From positions 231,472,753-231,536,752 of the forward strand of contig CM060983.1 of assembly GCA_030765065.1 (NCBI GenBank): 64,000 nt of DNA. The letters are read 5' to 3'. The notes beneath the pieces are model-generated. The model made no database searches. It saw nothing but the letters and a program-made list of their open reading frames with translations, and was not told the DNA's origin. This document shows, in pieces, positions 11,290-23,622 of this stretch (the first letter of the stretch is position 1; each line of letters opens with the position of its first letter). Position numbers and translations under genes: made by a program. Source of the DNA: Deroplatys truncata (taxonomy: Eukaryota; Arthropoda; Insecta; Mantodea; Mantidae).

Positions 11290-12792
11290 AGCCTCATTTC
11301 ATCACCATCACTGTGAAGTGCATTAGAAGTCGTAATGGCACGCTCCTGGTTGAAAATTCAGCATCCCAGGCAGCCGCTATCTTGAAGCCATCTTGTTACG
11401 AAGCTATCCAGTTAGTGTGGAGATGCACAAGACCTTGAACTCCTCGCGCGGTGTAGTAAATACCCGTGCATTGGAGGTATGTCCAATGAGATTCAAGAGA
11501 ATTTAGATGATTAAGGTGTGACATCTGTATATCGGGTTCAGCGGAGACAATGAGGTGAATCTGTGCCTACTCGTACCCTGCTTCTTACCTTTGATCGGGT
11601 AGAACTACCTCAAAGGATTAAGTCAGGGTATGAAGCCGTTGAAGTTAGGCCATATATCCCCAACCCACTCAGATGCTATAAGTTCTAGCGCTTTGGTCAT
11701 ACAAGTGATTTCTGTTTCGGTGAAGCTACCTCCGTGAACTGTGCAGAAGTTTCACACGAGGATGCATATACATCAGCTCCAACATGCGCTAACTGCAGTG
11801 GTGAATATCCATCTAGTTCCCGAGAATGCCATCGTTTTACAGAGGAAAGGGCGACCCAGGAAAGCCAAGTTATGGAGAAGGTTTCCTTCTCGAAAGCCCG
11901 GAACTCCTGCGTGTCCGTCAACCCTCTGTCCCGAGGTCCGGTACCTATAGCTCAGTTGCAGCTGAACCGGTACCGTGTCGGGAAATCGCAACGCAAGCCA
12001 GCGATATTCACGGGACCACAATTTAAGAAAAGATTCTCGTAGCCAAATCACATCCAAAGCCCACAAAATCCACATCTACATTTGCTACAACACCTGCGAA
12101 GATCCCTTCAGTAAATTTAGCATCAAGACCATCTACTTCCAGCAATAAGACTGGTAAGCCCGTAACTTATAGTGCTCCACAGGTAAAGGTTAAGACCAGC
12201 TATAAGCGAACTGACTTCCTGAAAGAAAACGCAATGTCTCTACCCCGAACATCCAAGGGAAGGAACAGTCCTCAGAAATCCTCTTCTGAGGAATCTTCTG
12301 GGAAGGACTCGGATCGTCGATGCCGATCCCCACTTCCAATCGGTTCGAGATTCTCTATTGGAAATGGAACAACCTCCACCATGGAGCAGGAGGTTCTGCC
12401 CACACTGCCAAAACGACAGTGAAAAAGAGGCAGGATAAGGTGTTAGCCCCACACCAAAGCAAAAGGGAAAATTGATTCGTCCACCGTTTTCCACAACATA
12501 GTAAGATTCTACAATTAAGAACTTCTAATGACTATCCTACAGTGTAACATCCGACGAATTATAACTCATCGACCAGAGCTTGAACTTCTGCTCAACAAGT
12601 ATGAGCCTTTGATCGTGTGTTTACAAGAGACTAAGGCCCGGTTTTACAGTATAAGCTTAAACTTCGAACCGGGCTTAACCGGAGAGTTAAGCTACAGCTG
12701 AGTTTTACAGTGCGTAGTTCAAGCGATAAGCCGAGATTATATGGGACTCAACTTAAACCGTACTGAACTGCGGTTTATGTTAAGGAGTCGCC

Positions 12793-15700
12793 ATGTTATC
12801 TGAGGACGACGATTTTAGTGACGAGGAAATGCAAATTATTTTAAACCATATCCACAACAGAAGACGGCCTAAAGTGTTTAGAATGCATCCAAATCATTTC
12901 CACATATGGAATGACCGAGAATTCTACGAGAGGTTTCAGTTAAGTAAACAGTCTGCAATGATGGTACTAGAGGTTATTGATGATGCAATTAGACTGGTAA
13001 GTAAAACTTAAAATTAAATTTATACTTATATCTTTATAATATACTTTATCGCTCATAAGATATTATTACTTTATAGTTCAGGAACAAAGCCCTCTCGTCA
13101 GAAGCAATGCTTCTTTTGACATTGAGGTTATATGCAAGTGGAAGCATGCTAATTGTAGCTGGAGATTTTTCCGGTGTCTCAAAATCTACAGCATGCAGAG
13201 TTGTGAAAATTGTTTCACATCATGTTGCTCTCTTGAGGGATAGATTTATAAAGTTCCCCATGACTCATGAGCAAAGACTTAAAATGAGGGAACATTTTTA
13301 TAAAATGGCTAAATTTCCTTGAGTCATTGGAGCTCTTGACTGCACACATGTCAAAATTGCATCACCAGGTATGCAATATTTCTATTTCTTTTTCTCAGCT
13401 CTCTATAAATAAATTCCCTCAGTTCAATATTTTAAACAAATGCTGAATTATCGGCTTAATTTTATCTATGAACTTGCAACTAAAACAAACTGTGACCAAA
13501 GCAAAGACAGAATTTGCTCTGGTTAAATAATAGTTTAAGTAGGCTTTTATGGGCTGAAAGTACATAAAATAATACTATAAGGATAGACTAAAATACCTCA
13601 AAGCTGTATATTTAGAGATGTTCTTTGAAGCAAAAACAAGAGTGTGTAAATTTCAAAATGATGACATTTGAAATCAAAAGTGCTGCAGTACAGGAAATTG
13701 GAAGGCAGTTCAAGAAAGGCAAGCATTTGAACATAAAGGAGATCAAATACAGAGGAACTAATGGAATTAAAACTAATCCAAAATAGGTCGCCGAAGAAGT
13801 TTTAGTTCAGTTTTCATGTAAAATCTACCTGCTCCATATATATTAGACTCACCTTTGGCTAGGAGTATCATTCTATATGCAATAAATCATCAGACATTAA
13901 AAACATTATGTAAACAAAAATCTGTAGTCATTGATCAATATATTTAAAAAATATTCAAGCTCTATGGCTTCCTCTTTGAAATAATAAACTTAACTCATAC
14001 TATTGGGGGTTTTTCTGAGGTTCTCAAAATAGCTAAAATTATACCAGTTTTAAGAAAGGGGTTAAACTGATCTATTGAACCACAGACTTCAAGTTTTCTC
14101 AAAACAGTATCTGAAACTGTTTAACAAGTTACACTGTATATTACATTAGCTGGTCTCCTTTAAAAAAAGAAAAAAAAATGTACCTGCCGCTTCCACAGCA
14201 GTTTGGCTTTAGAAAAAAACCGATCCAAACCTATGGCTATTGTACAATTTGTTGACCAACTAATTGAGGAATATAATATACATATATTGGCATGTTTCTT
14301 GTTCTTCAAAAAGCTTTCAACTGCATAAACTTTCTTTTGGACAAATCTAGCATTATAACACAAAAGAGGTAAAGAATATGGATTATGTAAATAATCTCCA
14401 AATAAAAGAAATCAATTTATGCATCAGATATACACATTCATAAGTTTACTCAAGAGTAAAATTGATAGCAATGGAGGACTGCATTCTTCGATATTAAGCC
14501 CTATACTCTTGCTAATTTATTGATTTGTGTAGTACTGATGTACAACATGTAACATACAAGATACTTTCTTATTATGCAGTAATACTGATTTTTCTAAACT
14601 TGAAATACATACAAATATGTATGCAATCAAAATAGCACAGTACTATAATCCAAATTAGTACCTATAAACCTGTTTTAGCAGATACATTTTACATTAAAAA
14701 AAACCTATCTGACTCACCTTTTGTTGTTACAGTGAAGAAGTAGTTTAAAATGTAAAAGTTAAATTATTTTAGCATTGAAAGTTGAGCAAACCTTAATGTG
14801 GAATAAATACATTGCATCTGTATGCTCCAAATTTGCAAAATGACTGTTTGCAAATAAACACCTAACCTTGGAGTAATGCAATAATACTTGAGTCTTATCT
14901 ACTATTTACATGTTTTGTCTACTCTCCTCATGCATAAACATTCAGACTTGTCAAACGCAGCAGAGATTTAACTTGATCTTTGTTGTTTGTCTAAAAAAAC
15001 AAACAACAAAGAAAAACAGCATTGAGATCTATAGGACCTTTAAACCATTGCTTGAAAATTTTCAAATCTTGACTGTGTGCAACATTTATTTATTAAAAAT
15101 TATTATGCAACTATCTGAACTTAATCTCCTGAAAAATAGTGATCAATCTAAATATTATACCGGAGAAAGGAAAAACATATTTAAGCATAGCCTCATAACA
15201 CTGCATTTGAGAAAAGCCCTTAGTATCAGGGAAGGTGGTTTTCTAAACTGCCCACACAGAAGCCTCAAAGATTTAAGAGGCAAAAGGCATGCATATAGTT
15301 CATATTAAGGATTAATAAATTATCATCATAGCATAAATTAATTTTCTGAAACAGCAAATTACTTAAATGAAATAATTCATGAAACCATAAACATATCTGT
15401 AACATTTAATACTGTCTCATTGTTACTAGTATTAAAATTCGTAATATTATTGCATGAATTTGAGCCCATTCAGAGGAAGAACTTTGTATGTGAGCAAACA
15501 CATATATAGGTCTTCCTTTCTGAAAATAAATGAATTCATCCAGTGTAAATCTTCACTCTGAAATTACCATGTGCTCTGCTCAACAGCTACAGATGTATGC
15601 TTTTGCCAAAAATTACAATCAAGATAACCTCAAGGATTTGAAATATTAAGTTTCTAGCTTGTGAAGTTGCAAGCAAGCATGGTTAGAGTGAATGTTAGTA

Positions 15701-16401
15701 GAACTAAGCTTTTAGGTTATGTTAGCTTTTGATAGTGAGGTTAAATTTATATTGTTTTCTGTATATATATGAATGTAGTTTTTCTGTTCTATTTATGTTT
15801 CATTTAACTCCAGTTATGTTACTGTCTCAGTCTAGGAGGAGAGACTGCAGAGGTTTTCCGAAATAGGAAAGGATTCTTTTCTATAAATATGCAGACTTTA
15901 TGTGATCCAGATATAAAGATCACCGACATTGTTGCTCGATGGCCAGGTTCGTCTCATGGTTCAACCATCTTCAACAATTGCATTAAGAGCTAGGTTTGAG
16001 AATGGTGTGATTAACGATGGCAGTCTAATCATTGCAGACAGTGACCACATTTAATAACACCACTAGCTGCACCCAATTTGCCTGAAGAGCTTCTATTCAA
16101 TAAGTCGCACATTCGGACCAGGAACTGTGTAGAAAGGAGCTATGGTGTTTGGAAAAGAAGATTCCCAATACTCTCCACAGGCATACGACTGCACCTCAGC
16201 AAAGTCCAAAGTGTTATTGTATCAACAGCTGTGCTCCACAACATATGCTGCCTTAACAATGAAATGAACTTACCAGCACTGGAGCCATGTATTGAAAATG
16301 CAATACAGTTTGCTAACAATGTTCCAAATGCTAGAGATGCTCAGCATTTCAATTTTGTAAGAAATACAATTATAAATGATTATTTAAAATTTTTTAGATA
16401 A
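12793..16401 (+). pseudogene. HARBI1-like transposase (DDE_Tnp_4), broken
   Basis: Exon 1 starts at ATG 12793 and ends in a perfect GTAAGT donor at 12997. Exon 2 (13077-13367) carries the helical region and ALDCTHV, which has the first catalytic aspartate. A second donor (CCAG/GTATGC) opens a 2.47-kb intron. Exon 3 from 15839 resumes in phase with RNRKGFFSINMQ, then ARWPGSSHG. There the second catalytic aspartate (usually HDS) is glycine. RTRNCVERSYGVWKRRF near 16110 keeps the glutamate. Exon 2 has a TGA at 13320-13322 just before VIGALDC, and exon 3 has frameshifts around 15975 and 16050. Known relatives cut and paste DNA in the nucleus; this copy lacks a complete DDE triad. Confidence 0.8.
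13368..15838 (+). other. Long intron of the Harbinger transposase
   Basis: AT-rich, bounded by GT at 13368 and AG at 15837-15838, with the protein frame preserved across it (SPG/GE). No element or ORF within it is recognisable. Its size is large for a transposon intron, so a decayed insertion inside an originally shorter intron is possible. Confidence 0.55.
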
Positions 16402-16437
16402 ATTGAATTAAATTTTACTTTAATTGGGTGTCCATAT

Positions 16438-16903
16438 TGTCGTGACCTCTAAACAAATACTCAATGGGAGGTAGGCGACTCGCTAATAAGGTACCAGGAA
16501 GTTAACAATTTAAATAAGACAAGGCCACGACAAGGGACGCAGCTAAATGGAAATGAAAAATATAGAATATCAAATAAAAGGATTCCTACATGGTTCCGAT
16601 GGAAGAAAGGATCTTTCTACTATGATAGATTAAACAGAATAGAAATGGGTTTATTAAATAAAAGGGGATTACATTACATTCCCTCCTTAGCTTCATGCCC
16701 GTCAGCGAGGACGCCATACATGTCTGTATGGGGAGCACATAACAACACAACCTGCCTGCTAGCTGCGACTCTACTCACTGACTGCCAAGCCACGCTACTT
16801 TGGCGTGGGACGCTATCTAAGCTTGTTTACCCCCACCACTCGCATGCGTAATGCCCGATCCAGGCGGCCAAGGTCACATACAACAATTCTTACATACGTC
16901 ACA
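16438..16903 (-). repeat. 3' LTR of the Gypsy element
   Basis: On the element strand it starts TGTGACGTATG and ends ACGACA. The 466-bp repeat shares its termini and several internal blocks with the 24810-25316 LTR (GGGAGGT, GGCGACTCGCT, AGGGACGCAGCTAAA). Internal stretches differ strongly. Confidence 0.8.
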
Positions 16904-16912
16904 TCTACCCCT
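16904..16912 (-). other. Polypurine tract
   Basis: On the element strand AGGGGTAGA lies immediately before the 3' LTR, the position and composition expected for the plus-strand primer. Confidence 0.6.
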
Positions 16913-19033
16913 GGCCACTCAGTTCGACGCCCTCGTCGACACAAGGAGGATTTTTGTTTGTGGAGAAAGAATTACAATAAAGAGAATATGACATACAGTA
17001 CAATAAATAGGTTAGATAAATGAACTACAACAAAAAAATAACTGTGATTACATGGAGCATAAATATCTGTTGAAGAAATTAAAGGCTGATTGGAATATTT
17101 TGATTCTCAAGTGCCACCGACGAATTATTTTGACAGATCACTTAAGTACGAATACCCCGCACACGCACACTACACCATGCTGTCACTGTTACATGCACAC
17201 TACACTGCACCTGGATATTCCAACGTAACTGTTTGTGGGTGGAATTTCCACATCACCCACAATGACGAATTTTCAGCTGCAGAATCTTTCTGGTGTTACA
17301 AGTCCCTGAAGATGTGGGGGGGAGCAATCGCTAGCTTGGACCGCCCCCCAAAATAGTGGCTCCTTATGTCACTGCAGTGTAGTGGATGAACAACAGCTCT
17401 CCTGTGGTGTCTCTGGAACCTCTGGCGTGACTGTCACGCGGGGATACTCCTCTTGACACTTGAGCTCCCGAATCAGCAAAGTCACTATAACAGAAATCAC
17501 AGAAAGGTAGAAATTGTGCTCCAGAAGATCAGCATACATAAAAAAAACAAGTAGTATGTCATTTACAGTAAAAAGATTTAAAATGCCAAAAAGGTTTACA
17601 ATCAATCAATTCTTTTAGTATGGGGCAAAGAGAAAAAAATGACTACATGTTGACATAAAACCTGAATTTTACAAGGGGTTACCATCCAAAATTTAACACA
17701 AACTGCTTTAGAATTCAAATATAGAGACACAAAAGGGCCAGAATACATAAACATTACATCACTGACATTCATTGTTTACATACAATAACACAACACAAAT
17801 ATAGTAACTTATTTGGGATCCCAATATTATTTAACCAGCTGGTACTACTAATGAAAAGAAATAAGTGCACTTACAATACATTCATACATGACAATGAATT
17901 GAAATCATTCATACTGACCATGGCCCAAATTATACACAACACTCACTTAAATAACTACTCAAAACTACTATGTGCATTACTACAGACTTCAAAAATAAAT
18001 CCACAGTACATACATCAAACTACACCTCATTACATATGTTCAACTACAATACTCATGTTTTACTGTCAAATAGAAATTCTCCTCTACATTAATATCTCAT
18101 TATGATCATTATTATCCTCATCATTTCAATCATCATCATTTCAATCATCATCATCATTATCTTAGCTTTCAACTTTCTCGTAGACAGTAATTACTGAGAA
18201 AATACATCTTCACTGACGTGTCTCATTCAACATGCTGCAAAGTCAAAAATACCTGACATAGGCATAAACTTAAAGAAATCACATTAACATTTCAGGAATG
18301 ACACAAATAACATGGCATTATACTGTTGCATCCACATCCTCCGAATCAAAATTAAGCTGGAAAATAGATGGTATTAAAACTCGCTATATAAGATGGTACT
18401 AAACTTGTTGCATAAACACACAAAAAAAATTATTCTCATTGCATACACTTCATTACATTTACTCTCATGTGAATTCATCACACACGCTATACTGGGCACA
18501 TTTCAGCAACACCAATAAGCAAAATCTCTCAAATCATCACATCAAATCGAATTTCCAGGTACATGTAGCCCTCCTGAAAATCAAACATTTACACTTCAAC
18601 TATCGGGGTTACACTTTGGCATTTCCACCAAAGCTGACTTTATCTCATCTCATCTCTCACATTACCACCATCGGCGTTACTCTTAGGCACTTCCACCGAG
18701 GCAAATATTTACTTATTTCTCACATAACCTCACAAACATATACACACACTATTCATGCAACAATTTTCTGCAAATAAAAGATCACAGCATCATAATGAAA
18801 CCCAAAATCAAACCAAACCAAACCGAACGAATGCAACAGAAAAAAGCACATCTTTACCAAAACCAATACTGTCACATAACATTCCTGAAAATCAAACAAA
18901 ATTAAGTACACATTCACAGGTTGTTTTTCTTATGCTTTTTACCACAAAATGGTGCAACTTTCCAGTTTCATGTAATATATGCTTCATGCCAACATTAAGG
19001 CAAACAATAAAAATAGCATTACAAACTCAAAAT
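16913..19033 (-). other. Gypsy 3' region between pol and LTR
   Basis: About 2.1 kb of AT-rich sequence follows the integrase. Only short frames occur and none resembles an envelope protein. A G7/C7 hairpin (TGGGGGGG and GCCCCCCA) lies near 17316-17353. A TCATCATTTCAA-type simple repeat lies at about 18107-18163. I see no gene here. Confidence 0.5.
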
Positions 19034-21982
19034 TTACACTCTATAAGGACCCACAGGATCATAGTAAGGGTGAAGGCGTGACACATGAACACTCTGATGT
19101 TTGGTATGAGGAGCATGAGGTCGACCAACAAGGTAGGTAACAGGAGTGATCTGTTGGATAATTTCAAAAGGACCAAAATATCTATGTAACAACTTTGTAC
19201 ATTTACCTTTCTTTCTTATAGGAGTAAAAACTTTGACTAATTGACCTACGTTGTAAACCACATCTCTATGTTTGGCATCAAATGCTTCTTTTTGTTTCAC
19301 TTGTTGCTTAGTAATGTTAGCAACAGCAACCTCACGTGCCTTCTGAATCTCTTGTAAAGTTTGTTTCACAAAAAGGTCATTAGAAGTAGCTTGCAGCTGA
19401 ACCTGATTAGGTAAAGAAGGCTCTCGACCATATATCAAGAAAAAGGGTGAGAATTTAGTAGACTCTTGAACACTCGAGTTATAAGAAAAAATGACATAGG
19501 GCAAAATTGAGTCCCAATTCTTTTGATTAGTGTCCACAAAATGGCTAAGCATATTTAAGAGGGTTTGATTAAATCTTTCAGTAAGTCCATTACAAGCTGG
19601 ATGATAAGCACTAGTAAAATTAAAAGACACTGATAAAGATCTCAACAATTCTTGTGTCACTTCACTTAAGAAAACTGAGCCACGATCAGATAACAAGGCA
19701 GCAGGGGCTCCATGCCTACAGATGATGTTATGTAAAATAAATTTAGCAACGTGGGGAATTGTTGCTGAAGGAAGCGACGCAGACTCGACCCAGCGAGAAG
19801 CATACTCGGTCGCAACGACAACATACTTGTGTCCAGAATTTGAGCGTGGGAGAGGCCCAAGCAAATCAATACCCCACCGCTCGCCTACAGAAGTAACCGG
19901 AATTGGTTGTAATAAACCTGCTGGCTTTTGATTCTTAGGTCCTTTTCTTGTTTGACAACTAGGACAGGTTCGTACAAAATGTTCAATATCTTTCTTCATT
20001 CCAATCCAATAGTATCTGGAGTGAATTTTGGCAAATGTTTTTGAAAAGCCTAAATGACCTGAAAGAGGATCATCATGACATGAAGATAGAATTTCATGTT
20101 TCAGAGCTTCTGGAATAACCAGTAGATGGAGAGGGCCAGTGGAGCCAGCATTTTTGCGATAAAGAACTCCTGATTTAAGAGTATAGATTGAAATTTGTCT
20201 CTGAAGCTTAGCAGGGGCCGACGGAGGATCATGGTGAGCATTGATAAGCTCAAGTAACACAGTATCTTTTTTCTGTTGGTCAGCAACTTCAACCGAAGAC
20301 AGTAAACATGTGGGAAGTTCTTCAAGCTGTTCAAGGTCACTTTCTGTAGGTTGCAACACAGGAAATCTCGACAAAGCATCAGCATCATGATGTTTCTTAC
20401 CAGATTTATAGGAAATGGTATAATCAAACTCTTGCAATTTCAAACTCCAACGTGCCAAACGCCCAGTCAAATCTTTTAAATTATTCAAATAACAGAGGGA
20501 GTGATGATCAGATACAATATTAACCTTATAGCCATAGACAAAACTGCGAAAGTGGGCAAGTCCAAACAGGATGGCCAACAATTCCAACTCAGGAACACTA
20601 TAATTACGTTCACATTTGGATAATGTCCTCGAAGCATAGCCCACTGGTTTCAACACATTATCAATCTTTTGATACAACAGAGAAGCAACCCCTAGTCCAC
20701 TGGCATCAGAGTGTAATTCAGTATAAGCACCAGGAGTATAGTGAGCTAAGACAGGGGCAGAAACTAATAAGTCCTTCAACTTTTGAAATGCAGTTTGCTG
20801 ATCAGATTCCCAAATAAAAGTTTGATTTTTTCTAGTCAACTGAATAAGTGGTTGAGCAATATTTGCATAGTCCTTGATGAATTTCCTGTAAAAATTAAAC
20901 AATCCCAAAACTTTCCTTACATCTCTAACATTTTTAGGACGAGGCAAATTCTGAATGGAAACAACTTTATCAGAATCAGGGAAAATACCATCTTTAGACA
21001 CTTCAAAGCATAAGAGCTTGATCTTTTGCATCGCGAAGAAACACTTTTCTGGTTTGAGCTTAAACTTATGGTGATCCAGTCATTGAAAAACAGCCTCAAG
21101 ATTTTGTAACAACTCATCAAAGGTTTTAGCAAAAATGACAATATCATCCAAATATGCAATTGCCTTTTTAAAGTTCAAATCACCTAACAATTTGTCTGCG
21201 ATGTAACTGAAAAACCTAGGGGCATTCGCCAACCCAAAACTCAAGCGTGTGAATTGATATTGTTCCTGAAAGGTAACAAAAGAAGTATATTTTTGGCTAT
21301 CCTCTGCAATAGGTACTTGAAAATATGCTGACAGCAAATGTAATGAGACAAACCATTTAGCCTCCCCCAAATAACTTAATAAATCATCTATCAATGACAA
21401 AGGGAAAGAGGTGGTTTCTGTAACAGCATTCAATTTCCTATAATCAACACAAAATCTCATGGAACCATCTTTCTTTTTAACAAGTACCACAGGAGAAGCC
21501 CAAGAGGACTGCGATTCCTTAATAATTCCATCATCTTGCATTTCTTTGACTTGTTCAGCAATGATTTCCTTTTGTTTATGGGGAACTCTGTAAGGTCTTT
21601 GTTTAATAGGTTTGGAGTCAGTTACTTTAATATCAAACTCTGCAACATCAGTAGTATCAAGTTCTTGCAATGTGGTGGCAAAAAGATCACTATATTTCAA
21701 TAATAATGAATGCAACTTAGCCCTTTGAGTTTCCAGTAGTTTACCATTGACATTAAAATTACAATTTGAAGCTGGCAGAGGGGTAACATCTGACGATAAA
21801 ACAGAATTACTCTGAACTAGTGCAACATCATAAGCTTTAGCTAAAACTGTATTTGCAAACAATGTTTGTGGAACTGCAGTATTATTATGCACTGGTATGG
21901 TGAGTTCAGATGCAGAATGACACAACAATGGTGGAATTGAAAGATTTTTCTTTTGCATTATATTAACAGCAGGTTCAAACAT
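19034..21982 (-). pseudogene. pol: Gypsy pol: RT, RNase H, integrase (one internal stop)
   Basis: A continuous frame of about 980 codons is broken by one TGA near 21078-21080 (after AVFQ, probably once CGA). The RT shows FCVDYRKLNAVT and the active-site YLDD (IAYLDDIVIF). However, motif A reads SLHLLSAYF where families have LDL, so the first catalytic aspartate is histidine. RNase H begins near ELHSDASGLG. The integrase has the HHCC finger (HDDPLSGHLG and CPSCQ) and D-D-E residues in WGIDLLGP, LLSDRGSVF and NGLTERFN. It is followed by a GPF/Y-like YFGPFEI module and ends at the stop near 19034. The protein would copy and integrate element DNA. The stop and the motif A change indicate an inactive RT, while the integrase half looks intact. 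Confidence 0.9.
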
Positions 21983-22010
21983 AACCTCATTGCTAATAGC
22001 TGACGAAGGC

Positions 22011-22700
22011 TTAACTGATATATAACATGTAGACAGAGGTGGAATTTTTTACATCATTCATAACTGCCATTTTAACACCAGAATCAGTACGTTCATTATC
22101 TTGCAAAGGATTTACTGCCATATCAACAAAAGGACGTTGTACTAGGGTTATTGGTATACTGAAAGCATCATTCTCAGAAGAGTTCAGGGTTATCAAGTTA
22201 TGTGCATAGTCAATTATAACATCATGGGCATGCAAAAAGTCATTACCTAGAATTAAATTATGAGACAGATCTTTCACAACTAATACATCCTGAAAAAGAA
22301 CATCATTAATATAAAAATCTAGCACAGTGTGGTAAGGCACATCAAGTAACTTATTTCCTGCAGTACGGAGCATCATCTCTATGGGTTTCAATGTAGAGTG
22401 ATCAAGAACATGTGCAGCATTCACAATGCTCACTGCGCTTCCTGTATCGAGCAAGATGGAAACCTCTGTCTGGGCAATATGACCAGTAACTTGTAAGATC
22501 TGACCTGATAATGCAGCCACATCCCGTTGAGGTGCAACCATATCCCGTTGAGGTGCAGCCATGCTGGTGGGCGGTGATGATGCTGCTAAGTCTCGTCGTA
22601 TGAGGCTCGGCGCCAGTCGTTTTTTGACAGGAAAGCGGCTACGGCAAAAGCGAGCCAGGTGGCCCTGCCTGTTGCATCTATAGCAGGTGATGGATGAGTC
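22011..22700 (-). pseudogene. Gypsy CCHC knuckle and aspartic protease
   Basis: On the reverse strand CYRCNRQGHLARFC (about 22646-22687) is a C-x2-C-x4-H-x4-C nucleocapsid knuckle. In the same frame a short repeat (APQRD twice) follows, then a retropepsin with LLDTGSAVSIV and ILGNDFL. The frame ends at TAA near 22011, one frame off from pol, which is open from 21982. A programmed shift or an indel near 22015 could explain this, and I cannot tell which. The protease would cleave the Gag-Pol precursor. Confidence 0.75.
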
Positions 22701-22788
22701 CCGCCGGTTGAAGTCAGATGACCGTGGAAGCTATGAAGTTCTCTCCGAAGATGGTATAGCAGGTGGTAACTGAAACTGGTTAACTCGG

Positions 22789-23622
22789 TTACATAACTTC
22801 TACACGATCAATCAGCTGGTGCATAGGAGCGATAGGTACGTCCCCAAGAGAAGAAGCATTAGTTAGCTGAGCAGCAGCTGGTAAAGTAACAGCAGGAACA
22901 GAATTATTAAATACAACAGAGGGTAGTGTAACCACTGCAGCCTGAGATTGAGCAGACACTAGATGTTCACGGTTCTGCATATAAAACTATGCCTTGTCCA
23001 CTCGTCGAATGATTTGTATCACCTCATCAACAGTTTGAGGATTTAGTGGCAGCGACGGCTGTACATAAAGAGGTTTAAGACCTTTAAGCAGGTGTTTGAT
23101 TTGTTCTAATTGCAACATAGCTGGGTTTACTTGATCACACAAAGATATCACATCATAGATGTAATTAATAACAGGTTCATCATCTAACTGTACCCGTTGT
23201 CTGAGCTTCATTTCCAAAATATCACTCTGATTAGTCATCTGAAATGCATTTAGAAACTGTGTAGATAAGCAAAACCAATCATGGCGAGTTTGAAACCATG
23301 ATGCAGCAGTATCTCGTAAATAACATGGAAAGCATTTCAATTTCATTTCCTCAGACCAGCCATTAGCAGCAGCGACCATTTCAAAATTCTGAAGAAATTC
23401 ATATGCCGACAACTTACTGGAATTCTCAAAGTTAGAGGGTTCAATGACCGGACGACACACAGCTGACTGCATTGTGCTCACTGACACAGGCGGATTAGGC
23501 ATCACTGGTAATAACTGAGTAACAACAGGTGTACTAGTACTGGAAATAGATTCTACTTCACTATGCTCACTGACTGGAGCAATAACCACATCAGATTTCT
23601 GCGTAGTACGTCGCTTAGGCAT
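22789..23622 (-). pseudogene. gag: Gypsy Gag, nonsense-interrupted
   Basis: I take the start as the ATG at 23622 (MPKRRTTQ). An upstream in-frame ATG at 23685 would add a hydrophobic stretch unlikely in Gag. The body matches retrotransposon Gag capsid style (AYEFLQNFEMVA, AASWFQTRHDW). A TAG follows VDKA near 22984-22986, after which the frame stays open to about 22789. The CCHC knuckle continues in another frame downstream, so at least one indel also lies near 22700-22790. Confidence 0.75.

Larger units (their letters stand above)
4871..11309 (+). mobile_element. I-like non-LTR retrotransposon, family A copy 1
   Basis: The element runs from a 5' UTR (about 90 bp shorter than copy 2) through ORF1 and ORF2 to a 3' hairpin and a short ATC-rich tail. 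It is bounded by 10-bp direct repeats ACTGTGAAGT at 4861 and 11310, as expected for target-primed reverse transcription. It is interrupted by a 790-bp insert at 8104-8893. The order CCHC Gag, APE endonuclease, reverse transcriptase, RNase H fits the I superfamily (I/Nimb/Outcast-like), but the clade cannot be fixed by eye. Frameshifts and stops throughout make it inactive. Confidence 0.8.
4223..12636 (+). mobile_element. I-like LINE, family B copy 1, split by element A
   Basis: Two pieces, 4223-4870 and 11310-12636, join into one B element when compared with the copy at 59011-64000. The first piece has the 5' UTR starting CCCCCAGGGG and the start of ORF1. The second resumes ORF1 (cysteine-rich knuckles, then a serine/lysine-rich tail to about 12500) and the first codons of ORF2 (VCLQET endonuclease motif near 12620). 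Between them is element A copy 1, flanked by the direct repeat ACTGTGAAGT (4861-4870 and 11310-11319). The 3' end is lost: Harbinger sequence starts at 12637 directly after the ORF2 motif. Many stops and frameshifts show the copy is dead. Confidence 0.75.
12637..16437 (+). mobile_element. PIF/Harbinger DNA transposon, right end missing
   Basis: The element begins GGCCCGGTTTTACAGT after a TAA trinucleotide within element B ORF2, matching the 3-bp TWA target preference of Harbinger. It carries a transposase of the HARBI1 type in three exons (12793-12996, 13077-13367, 15839-16401). No matching inverted terminal repeat (ACTGTAAAACCGGGCC) is seen before the Gypsy LTR at 16438. The right terminus therefore appears deleted or replaced. 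The second, Myb-like protein of this superfamily is not seen. Confidence 0.75.

Noticed and set aside
18107-18163. ATC-rich run as the tail of another LINE A copy
   Set aside because: There is no terminal hairpin or A sequence next to it; it is a simple repeat inside the Gypsy element.
16913-19033. Envelope gene of an errantivirus-like Gypsy
   Set aside because: No long frame, signal peptide or transmembrane pattern that survives in one frame; only short AT-rich ORFs.
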